Made by a program: the position numbers and the translations under genes
The notes under the pieces: model-generated
Database searches by the model: none
What the model saw: the letters and a program-made list of their open reading frames with translations, nothing else
What the model was told of the DNA's origin: nothing
In this document: piece by piece, positions 1-7,040 of the stretch
Layout: the number at the start of each line of letters is the position of its first letter
Position numbering within the stretch: position 1 is the stretch's first letter
NCBI GenBank assembly: GCA_028281605.1
Contig: JANQJO010000088.1
Span: 1 to 56,606, forward strand
Reading direction: 5' to 3'
From: Pseudomonadales bacterium
Lineage (GTDB): Bacteria > Pseudomonadota > Gammaproteobacteria > Pseudomonadales > JANQJO01
DNA: 56,606 bases

Positions 1-95
1 CTGGGATTTAATTTAAGGCAAACAATGAGGGCTCAAAAGAAGGTGCAAGTAAAAATGGCTGCATAGAGTTTAAACAGCTGGTTTCGCGCCAGCGA

Positions 96-413
96 CTAAG
101 TACTCGCAACCATCGCTTTCTCTAATACCGGTCCAGCACTGTTAATTAAGGCATGATGAAAAATGCGATCTTCAAAGCAAGCCGCGTGTATCACTCTTTT
201 CTTAGGATCACGGATAATAAAAGAGTGATACAACCCAAAGGGCAATTGTTGTTCCCGAATAGATTGACCTAATCGTGACAATCTCTTTGAAAAATTACGT
301 AAAAAAGCTTGAACACAAGCTCGATTGTGCTTTCTTTTAGCTGCACGATAAAAAGCTAATACTAGATTTTTATACTCGGCTATCTCACCAAGTTCAATCC
401 TAACTCGTTTCAT
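96..413 (-). pseudogene. Truncated DGR-type reverse transcriptase, N-terminal part only
   Basis: The ORF encodes about 105 residues that match the N-terminus of group II-like reverse transcriptases of diversity-generating retroelements (DGRs). It opens MKRV, and later has the FIIRDPKKRVIHAACFEDRI block followed by a FHHAL..PVLEKA segment. A full RT of this class is usually over 300 residues and carries YxDD in the palm; here the frame meets a TAG at 96-98, and no palm motif is visible in any frame of bases 1-95. The chosen ATG (411-413) overlaps the end of the HRDC gene (ATG...TAG over 14 bp), the usual coupling in such cassettes; a longer frame reaches 452. Either the gene is broken by a nonsense mutation, frameshift or deletion, or its remainder lies left of the window. 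The family call is firm; the cause of truncation is open. Confidence 0.8.
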
Positions 414-882
414 GATTTGTATTTGTCGCATAAATTTTTTGTAATTCGGCAATCAGTTCTTCAGCATATTTATCCGCACGTGTTTGACCGATGCCGTCTA
501 TTTTTCGTAATTCGGTTACATTGGAGATGCGTTGCTGTACAATTGCGGCCAATTGTTCATTATTAAATACATTATAAGGTGGTGTTGCTTCTCGTTCAGC
601 CACTTTTTTTCGCCAGTCGCGTAGTTGAGCAAAAATGCCAAACTCAGTTTCACTTAAAATCTCTTTGTAATCCACTCGTTGACTTCGATTTTGTTGACTC
701 TGAGCGGGCAGTGGCTTTTGTTCTTCAGTCCAAGTGACACACACACTCCAATAACTATTAGCGCCATTGGCAACGAAGTGTTTTTCAATGTCAACTATTC
801 TTGTTTGCGAAATAAATTGATTAAGTTCTACTTCAGCAACCACTGGATACTGTGCAGGTATATAAAAAAAACGGCTTTTCAT
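400..882 (-). CDS. HRDC-domain protein, DGR accessory
   Basis: This is a 160-residue protein. Its C-terminal ~80 residues form an HRDC (helicase and RNase D C-terminal) nucleic-acid-binding domain, with a PYNVFNNEQL start and an IDGIGQTRADKYAEELI helix-hairpin-like end. The N-terminal half is a short domain I do not recognise. HRDC proteins of this size are a known alternative accessory factor to Avd next to DGR reverse transcriptases, and the gene sits exactly between the variable target gene (ATGA overlap, 879-882) and the RT fragment (overlap 400-413). It is intact although its RT partner is not. Role inferred: nucleic-acid binding during mutagenic retrohoming. Confidence 0.85.
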   Translation of the reverse strand: MKSRFFYIPAQYPVVAEVELNQFISQTRIVDIEKHFVANGANSYWSVCVTWTEEQKPLPAQSQQNRSQRVDYKEILSETEFGIFAQLRDWRKKVAEREATPPYNVFNNEQLAAIVQQRISNVTELRKIDGIGQTRADKYAEELIAELQKIYATNTNHETS

Positions 883-3818
883 GATTCCCCCTTAAAGATA
901 TTTTTTATTTTTTGTAGCAAAGTAGTTTTTGAGGCTGGATCGGCTTGCCGCTGCTCCGCAAGCGGCTGCCTCTCCCGATTGCCGGCTCCGCCTCCTAGAC
1001 TGGTTGCTTGACCTAGGGCCACACGAAAGCCAACACCGCCGTCGCGATAACCAGGCCTGTCCCTAAGGCGAGACGCCGAGCGCAGGTAACGCCCCGCGTA
1101 GCACCAGGAGCCACCACGCAACACGCGGCAAGCCTCCCCTTGATATTTATCTTTTTCAAGCAAATCGGGTTCTTTTGGGCCCGTTGGGTCAACTGGTTCT
1201 TGGTAAGAATGACTATACCAATCGTTACACCATTCCCATACATTACCATGCATTTGATAAAGGCCCCATACATTCGGTGGAAATTGTTTAATAGGGCATG
1301 TAGACCCTTCGATATTGTAATTCTCCCAATCTCCAGAGTAATGGGCTAACTGTAGATTGAGTTCACGACCAAAATGAAAAGGTGTCGTACTGCCTGCACG
1401 ACATCCGTATTCCCATTGGGCCTCACTAGGTAAACTAGCTTCCACAGACTTATCTAATGCATTAAGCTTTGTTAAAAAAGCTTGTGCATCATGCCAGCTG
1501 ACTTGCTCAACGGGATTGTCAGGGTTTTTAAAACGGCTCGGGTTGTTTTCCATGACAGCTTGCCAAAGCGCTTGGCTGACAGCGGTATCGGCCAACCAAA
1601 ATCCTTGACTTAAGGTAACAGAATGTTGATTTTCATTACTATATCGCCCTTTTTCAGCTTCGGGTGACCCCATCATAAAACTGCCAGGTTCGATCCAGCG
1701 AAAGCGCTGAGTCAGCGTCTTTATTTGCCAATCAACATACAACCCATAGGCGTCTTCACCAAAGGGTTTGGGCCAATTCCACGACCAATGTTCTACACCC
1801 TGCTGATCAGTCTTTATAATTTGCCAAGGGATTTTTAAGATTTCCTGACGCCAAAGGAGAAGCGCATAGAGTCCTTTTTCATCCCGGCCCATGCTGCTTG
1901 CCCACGCGGGTCGTTGCAGTGCTTGTAAGTCTACCTCTTCATGCATAGAACTCAAACGCATGATTTGTTGTATCGGGATCGTAAAACATTCATTCTCCTT
2001 AACTGTGTGTGCTGATGAAAAGCTCCCATTAGTGTTATTTTTTGTTTGATCAGACGGTTGATTCAATGGCTGTAAGGTAATAGGGGCTGTACCGATACTG
2101 GAGAGCATGGCTATCCAATTCGCCGGTTTTTTTAGGTTCGCTTGGAATGGAGCTAAAACACAGTTTCCTGTCGAATCGTTTTGTAATAATCCGTACAGCT
2201 GACTTTCTACTGTTGGGTCCAGAACCCATTTCACACGAGCCGGATCAAAATGCTCAGGTAATGCATCAGGCCATTGTTGCTGACGCAGCGTTTCTTGATG
2301 CGCCATCGCAAACAACTGGTAGGCCAATTCACTGTGTTGACCTTGCCAAATAGAATCGGGTAAGAGTTGTTCTATCGTTTGGCATTGGGTTTTTACAGCG
2401 CTCTTAAGATCAGGAAACGTTTGCTGAGCACACGTGGCGGCTAATTGCTGAAAGTAGTCTAATACGTCAGCTTGCTGACTTTTTTCATCCTCGCTGCGTG
2501 GCGGCTCTGCTTCATACTGCAGTAAGCGTTCAAGGTTGCGTAAACCTTCATAGGCTTTGCTGTGATGCTCTTGTAATATTTGCCAAATTCGCTGACCCAA
2601 AGGCGTGCCTTGAAAATATCTTTGGTAGAGTGTTTGATAATGTTTACGGTGCCTGGTATGTACCTGACAACCCAAAGCCATTCGCTCAATGTGCGGATGA
2701 TTCCACACCCAAGTTTCCAGTTCACTGCCACCTAAATGCAAGCCCACTCGTAGCGCTCGTAATAAACCGACATCACATACGGGCAGATAGGAGAGCGCCG
2801 CTAAAAAATATTCGATGGCCTTAGTTTTATCCAGAATAAAACCCGTGACTTTCGGATGTCTGGGTAAAAGATGGTAATCGTTTAAAGGGGTTGGTTTGAG
2901 TATTTTACATTGTATTAAATCTTGTGGAGACATGCGTGCAGGGCTTAAGGTCAACACTAAACCAGAGTGACGACTTAAGAGCCTACTGAAACGTTTCCAG
3001 GCCAAGGTTTCATGGTTATTTTGATTTTCTTGAGCCAACACCTTACTCATACCCAAATCACTCAATAACAGAATAGCGACCTCCGGATGAGGCAGTTTCC
3101 AGTCACGCCAAGCGAGATTGAGAGATTGTGTGGACTTGTCAGGCACAGGCCACTGTTGATATCGATATTGGTTTTTATAAAAAGCTTCCTCACATAAACG
3201 TAAACTGGCAACAGCAGTTGAACCCAACAAGGCTTTAAAAGACGATACAATGCTTGCAAAATCTTGCCAATGGGGTTCATTATCAAGGCTAGGGCTAACA
3301 ATAATTTGCAAGCGCTGTGGCCATCTACGTTGAGTCACATGAGGGATTTTTCTCAGCGTTCTACCTTGAGCACTTTGACGACAGAGCTTACTGGCATCAA
3401 TGCGCTTGCCTGCTTGCAAGGTGCCGAGCGCATTTTGTAAAAAAGGCAGTAAACGCGCTTTAGGCAATAAAGGTGTGGGAGGGTTAAAGCTATAAGTACC
3501 AGCTTTATCACTCAGTGGCAGTGTGGGGCCTTGCAAGGCCTTGGGCTGCTCGTGATTCTGAGGTTTGATATATCGGCGCTTTACACAAACAAAATGAGTA
3601 GGGGGTAATATAACCTGAGTGGCTTGGGTTTTTCTTTCCTGATCAACAGGTGTAGATGCCTCCTTTGTACGATTGTTGTGATTAAACCGGGTTTTTTCAT
3701 CAAGCTCCAGTTTTTTTTCGGGTCTTTTCTGATAACCCCACTGTTGTGCAATGCGCTCCAGAATCTCTTTGCTTTCTCCGGCCGCCTGAATTAAAGCAAG
3801 ACGTCCCCAAGCGCCCAT
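879..3818 (-). CDS. vWA-like/FGE-fold conflict-system protein, DGR variable target
   Basis: This 979-residue protein has a predicted vWA-like Rossmannoid region at about residues 165-310, seen as hydrophobic strands such as LQIIVSPSL, VAILLLSDLGMS and SGLVLTLSPARMS, without a clear MIDAS metal site. An unassigned helical middle follows. Residues ~707-937 form a formylglycine-generating-enzyme/C-type-lectin-fold domain (EPGSFMMGSPEAE, VSWHDAQAFL, LPSEAQWEYGCR, MHGNVWEWCNDW, CRVLRGGSW, GFRVA). The last part of that domain is the DGR variable region. A 42-residue tail ends in a basic helix. The architecture resembles the vWA-MoxR-associated/SAV_2336-type partners of bacterial ternary conflict systems. 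The start ATG abuts the stop of the MoxR gene, so the two are co-translated. Inferred role: the recognition or scaffold component, with the variable face binding a ligand. Confidence 0.82.
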   Translation of the reverse strand: MGAWGRLALIQAAGESKEILERIAQQWGYQKRPEKKLELDEKTRFNHNNRTKEASTPVDQERKTQATQVILPPTHFVCVKRRYIKPQNHEQPKALQGPTLPLSDKAGTYSFNPPTPLLPKARLLPFLQNALGTLQAGKRIDASKLCRQSAQGRTLRKIPHVTQRRWPQRLQIIVSPSLDNEPHWQDFASIVSSFKALLGSTAVASLRLCEEAFYKNQYRYQQWPVPDKSTQSLNLAWRDWKLPHPEVAILLLSDLGMSKVLAQENQNNHETLAWKRFSRLLSRHSGLVLTLSPARMSPQDLIQCKILKPTPLNDYHLLPRHPKVTGFILDKTKAIEYFLAALSYLPVCDVGLLRALRVGLHLGGSELETWVWNHPHIERMALGCQVHTRHRKHYQTLYQRYFQGTPLGQRIWQILQEHHSKAYEGLRNLERLLQYEAEPPRSEDEKSQQADVLDYFQQLAATCAQQTFPDLKSAVKTQCQTIEQLLPDSIWQGQHSELAYQLFAMAHQETLRQQQWPDALPEHFDPARVKWVLDPTVESQLYGLLQNDSTGNCVLAPFQANLKKPANWIAMLSSIGTAPITLQPLNQPSDQTKNNTNGSFSSAHTVKENECFTIPIQQIMRLSSMHEEVDLQALQRPAWASSMGRDEKGLYALLLWRQEILKIPWQIIKTDQQGVEHWSWNWPKPFGEDAYGLYVDWQIKTLTQRFRWIEPGSFMMGSPEAEKGRYSNENQHSVTLSQGFWLADTAVSQALWQAVMENNPSRFKNPDNPVEQVSWHDAQAFLTKLNALDKSVEASLPSEAQWEYGCRAGSTTPFHFGRELNLQLAHYSGDWENYNIEGSTCPIKQFPPNVWGLYQMHGNVWEWCNDWYSHSYQEPVDPTGPKEPDLLEKDKYQGEACRVLRGGSWCYAGRYLRSASRLRDRPGYRDGGVGFRVALGQATSLGGGAGNRERQPLAEQRQADPASKTTLLQKIKNIFKGES
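942..970 (-). other. GC-rich hairpin just downstream of the VR
   Basis: On the minus strand, GCCGCT and AGCGGC form a 6-bp stem around an 8-nt loop (TGCGGAGC). Outer GGC/GCC arms extend the stem past small A bulges. It lies about 38 bp after the end of the VR, inside the target gene. Hairpin or cruciform structures downstream of the VR initiation site promote retrohoming in characterised DGRs; loop and spacing here differ from the textbook 4-nt-loop form, so the role is inferred. Confidence 0.45.
1008..1130 (-). other. DGR variable region (VR) at the 3' end of the FGE-fold domain
   Basis: The segment encodes residues ~897-937, beginning CRVLRGGSW and ending GVGFRVALGQ. The constant skeleton (RGGSW, RSA, P, GFRV) is the usual DGR VR framework. 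The positions normally encoded by AAC/AAT in a template repeat are here Cys, Tyr, Ala, Gly, Arg, Tyr, Leu, Arg, Asp, Tyr and Gly (for example TGC TAC GCG GGG CGT TAC). Such a mixture, with few adenines in the coding strand and raised GC relative to the surroundings, fits past adenine-directed mutagenesis. No template repeat is present in the window for direct comparison. Confidence 0.75.
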
Positions 3819-4874
3819 TTACAATAAGGCCTTTTGAATAGCATAAGTGCTGATCAAATCTAGACGTTGGCGTTGCTCTTGTGGCTCCAACTTGTGTAAG
3901 ACACGTAATAAATCGATGTATTCTGCCAAGCCAGGATTATAGTGATTACCGATGCTGTGATCTTGCCAAATCAATTTAGCAGCCTGAAGATAGGCGTTTG
4001 AGTCTATTGCATTCCCAAAATGCAGTTGGCCTCTTTTGATTAGCCATGCATACCGCTTTTCTACCAAGGTTTCCTCTTTCTTGGAAAACTTGATGGGTTC
4101 TTTCTCTTGAGAGGACTCCATTTTCAATGTATGGACAAAACAGCGCCGTAAAAATGCGGTGGGCACTTCTCGCTCTTCATTGGTGGTGATAACGACCAGC
4201 ACACGGTCTGGGTTGGCTTTGACGGGGTTAGTCACAACAGGTTTGTCGTCTGTGTTAATCGATTTTGGAGCTTCTGAACTCAAATACGGTACAGTGAAAC
4301 AGTAATCTCCTAACGTTTCCAATAGACCATTGGGTAAGTCTGGGTCCGCTTTATCAATTTCATCTAATAATAACACCACACCTCCCGTATTCGATTTCCA
4401 TGACTGACCTTGTGGCGTATTAGGATCGGGGGTTTCTGGCATAGCACGTAGACGAGTTTTACATTGATCGTATTGCTGTTGAGCACTGGTCCAATGATAG
4501 GCCCACCAAAACCCTCCTGGGGATAAAAAATTTAACGGGTTAAGACGTTCTTCGCGTTTGGCATTATCACTGCTTTGTACTTGAGCTTCGCCTAAGCGTG
4601 CGATAGCATCAAAGTGCCAATGTAGATCGCTGAGCTCTGTACTGCCGTGTATCACTTCTTTGACAAACCCCCAACCAAGTTGTTCGGCAATGGCTCTAGC
4701 CATTTGGCTTTTTCCTGTGCCTGGAGCACCTCGTAATAATAAAGGCCGGTTTGCAGCATAAGCTGCCCATAAGGCGTTACAATCGTCTTGCTCAAAAATA
4801 TGGTGCAAGCTTCTTTGCGGGTTAGAAATGCAAAGATCTTGAGGGGTGAAATCGCTTAACTTTAGGGTTGTCAT
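3819..4874 (-). CDS. MoxR-family AAA+ ATPase of the conflict system
   Basis: This 351-residue AAA+ protein has Walker A GAPGTGKS (49-56), Walker B VVLLLDEID (166-174), a sensor-1 segment VVITTNEERE and a following LRRCF arginine patch. The family remodels protein complexes using ATP, typically together with a vWA protein. It lies 4 bp after the protease gene and directly abuts the downstream vWA-like/FGE gene, which is the canonical MoxR/vWA partnership. Inferred role: the NTP-dependent switch that couples recognition by the variable protein to an effector. No membrane segment or signal peptide is seen, so it acts in the cytoplasm. Confidence 0.88.
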   Translation of the reverse strand: MTTLKLSDFTPQDLCISNPQRSLHHIFEQDDCNALWAAYAANRPLLLRGAPGTGKSQMARAIAEQLGWGFVKEVIHGSTELSDLHWHFDAIARLGEAQVQSSDNAKREERLNPLNFLSPGGFWWAYHWTSAQQQYDQCKTRLRAMPETPDPNTPQGQSWKSNTGGVVLLLDEIDKADPDLPNGLLETLGDYCFTVPYLSSEAPKSINTDDKPVVTNPVKANPDRVLVVITTNEEREVPTAFLRRCFVHTLKMESSQEKEPIKFSKKEETLVEKRYAWLIKRGQLHFGNAIDSNAYLQAAKLIWQDHSIGNHYNPGLAEYIDLLRVLHKLEPQEQRQRLDLISTYAIQKALL

Positions 4875-4878
4875 GGAT

Positions 4879-6375
4879 TCAATCTCTTGGAAATTTTAAA
4901 ACCATAATGGCGTTGAGTAAGTTCAGTAATATTTTTTGATTCTCTGTGCTGGCTTTGTTATTCGTGTCTGATATCTGACAACAAATAAATTGCACATAAC
5001 CACTTAAAGCTTGATTTAAGTCACTAAACCAAGGCATGTTTTGAATCTCTTCCAATTTTTCTTGGCTGACCAAGTAATAGGTTAAAGGTGGCTTTATTGC
5101 ATCAAATTGGCCTTTAATGGTCTCGATCAACCCGGCTTCGGACATCTTAAAATCCTCTTTTTTTCGCATGAGATCTTTATAAATGGGTTTTAACAATTCT
5201 TCACTACATGCTTTTCTATTGAGTGCATCATAAGCCATAATGGTCGATTGAGCGCTGTGTCCTTGAATTCTATGGACTGGATCTAACTCAAAAGTAGGTT
5301 GCTGTATGAGCCACTTAGAGACGATGACTTCTGTATAGTGTCTATGTTGTAATTCAAATTGATTACAAATCCCTATTCCTTGATACTGATTTGTTAGTAA
5401 GCCATATTGATGCATCCATTGAGCCCTAACACTTTTCAATAATAACCAACTGGCAATGGATTGAAAACATTCGACAGTACTAATCCATTGATCATCGATT
5501 TCGCTAGCATTTAGGCTTTCCTTCAATAAAATGTTGTATAAAATTCGCAAAGCAGCTTCTATGGAAGGTTGCTGGATTAAGGCTTTAGCGATATCGGATG
5601 CATGCTCGGTTGCTATATTTAATTGAAGTTTCAGTGCAGCATGGGGCATAGATTCACAATCGTCAATCAGTGAAGTAATATTATCAATTAAAATATGCTC
5701 AAGCTTTTTACTTTCTTCATCAAAGAAAAATTTTTTATAAAAATTTTGAAAGGCCGTATGTTTTTTCAATAAACTTGGTATTGAAACGGCTGTAAAACGT
5801 TCGTTTACATTGTCTGGAGTGTCGATAATAACACCGTAACACAGTCCTTGGCTGATCACAGGAGCTCCCGACAAGCCTTTCCAGTCCTCTTTTTTTAGCG
5901 CATCGCCTTTAATGTAAAGAGCAGAACAATAGGTTTCATCATTGTCAGGGAAAAACTCCCCCATAACAGGGGTTTTCTCTGTTAATGTTGTTTCTAAATG
6001 TTCACCCAAGGCCGGGTAGCCAAAGCTAGACCATTGCTGATGAGGCTGGGGGGCTTTCGCCGAAAGCTTAGAGTACTCTATAGTATCTTGTAAGGGGCGA
6101 TTAAGACGCAATACAGCAAAATCAACCGTTTCCCCACCCTCAAAAACAATCTCTTGACAGTGAGCTATGACTTGTGTTTTTTCATCTTGATCGTGTAAGC
6201 CGGAAAATTCTACAGTGATGGGGTGTTCCTGGTTCCATTGTGGCAATGTTAGAACATGTTGAGCCGTGATGACTAAGCATGAACTGATAGCATAACCAGT
6301 ACCGATAGCGTTTTTACCATTTTTTTTAGGCACGGTTATTTTAGCAACATATTTTGCAAAGCAATTATCGTCCAT
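4879..6375 (-). CDS. Trypsin-like serine protease with C-terminal conflict-system module
   Basis: This protein has 498 residues. Residues ~10-200 form a chymotrypsin-fold protease with His40 (VITAQHVL), Asp85 (TVDFAVLRL) and Ser169 in GLSGAPV, so the triad looks complete. No signal peptide is present, which indicates intracellular action. The remaining ~290 residues are a helical module I do not recognise; its position matches the adaptor or effector-associated regions fused to such proteases in ternary conflict systems. A strong GGAGG lies upstream of the ATG. It is flanked by trypco2 and MoxR genes. Likely role: effector, or activating protease, released on recognition. Confidence 0.83.
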   Translation of the reverse strand: MDDNCFAKYVAKITVPKKNGKNAIGTGYAISSCLVITAQHVLTLPQWNQEHPITVEFSGLHDQDEKTQVIAHCQEIVFEGGETVDFAVLRLNRPLQDTIEYSKLSAKAPQPHQQWSSFGYPALGEHLETTLTEKTPVMGEFFPDNDETYCSALYIKGDALKKEDWKGLSGAPVISQGLCYGVIIDTPDNVNERFTAVSIPSLLKKHTAFQNFYKKFFFDEESKKLEHILIDNITSLIDDCESMPHAALKLQLNIATEHASDIAKALIQQPSIEAALRILYNILLKESLNASEIDDQWISTVECFQSIASWLLLKSVRAQWMHQYGLLTNQYQGIGICNQFELQHRHYTEVIVSKWLIQQPTFELDPVHRIQGHSAQSTIMAYDALNRKACSEELLKPIYKDLMRKKEDFKMSEAGLIETIKGQFDAIKPPLTYYLVSQEKLEEIQNMPWFSDLNQALSGYVQFICCQISDTNNKASTENQKILLNLLNAIMVLKFPRD

Positions 6376-6422
6376 GTAGCCAACCTCCAGGTCTGTTACA
6401 AAAAGCTAAATAGGCACTTGTA

Positions 6423-6749
6423 TTATGTTTCACGACCCAAATTAATAGGTTTTTTGCTGGTTTTAGAGTGAGGTTTTAGCTTGATTTTCAATGTTTGTGT
6501 ATTAGCCATTGCGTCCTTCTCTTTTGCACTGGCCTGTGCTTCCATCACCCAAAATTTGAGCTTGCCAGCCGTATCACCTTGCTGCTCTCTGGTGATCAGG
6601 GTTTGCATTTCTATTTCAATGTCACCCAATTCAAAACTTAGATCTGATGGGTCTTGATCAGCCAATTGCTTTGCAGCATTGAGCTCAGCACGTAAAGCGC
6701 TTAACAAATCACAAAGTTCTACAGAGTGCTTATTGATTGTTTCCATCAT
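6423..6749 (-). CDS. Trypsin-co-occurring domain protein (trypco2-like)
   Basis: This is a small 108-residue protein. It has an N-terminal amphipathic helix (LLSALRAELNAAKQLAD), then strands matching the trypco2 pattern (LSFELGDIEIEMQTLITREQ, KLKFWVMEAQAS) and a hydrophilic tail (LKIKLKPHSK). Trypco2 domains are known from computational surveys as small partners of trypsin-like proteases in conflict loci, which is where this gene sits: first gene of the operon, 47 bp before the protease. AAGGA precedes the tandem ATG-ATG start. Biochemical role unknown; possibly a protease regulator or substrate. Confidence 0.75.
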   Translation of the reverse strand: MMETINKHSVELCDLLSALRAELNAAKQLADQDPSDLSFELGDIEIEMQTLITREQQGDTAGKLKFWVMEAQASAKEKDAMANTQTLKIKLKPHSKTSKKPINLGRET

Positions 6750-7040
6750 TTTTTCCTTAGTGATGATCTCACCGTTTGATTCATGTGTAAAAGACTTTGC
6801 ATATAATGCTTAAAGATATCAGTGATTATATTTTGTTCTCCAGCATAATGGTGGATAGCAAAGGATTAGGCCATAAACAGCTGAGAGAAAACAAAGCATG
6901 GCAGCATCGCATATAGTATCATAATCAACAATACCGATGATCTTGTTGTTTTTGAAGGAATGCCTTCAGCGAATGTTTTACCAATGTTCAGACGATAGTA
7001 AAAGCATACGCAATTTTCTGCTCGACGACTATCCTTACAG

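Noticed and set aside
1..95. Template repeat of the DGR
   Set aside because: On neither strand does this stretch resemble the VR framework (RGGSW...RSA...GFRV), and it lacks AAC/AAT-rich codons in the required pattern.
96..452. Retron or group II intron RT rather than DGR RT
   Set aside because: The neighbouring HRDC accessory, the FGE-fold target with VR-type codons and the MKRV...FEDRIFHHAL N-terminus fit a DGR; no intron RNA or msr/msd structure is apparent.
2147..3301. Small ORFs inside the vWA/FGE gene (2147-2353 +, 2498-2824 +, 3062-3301 -)
   Set aside because: They are shadows in other frames of a large gene with strong domain support and have no ribosome-binding site or family.
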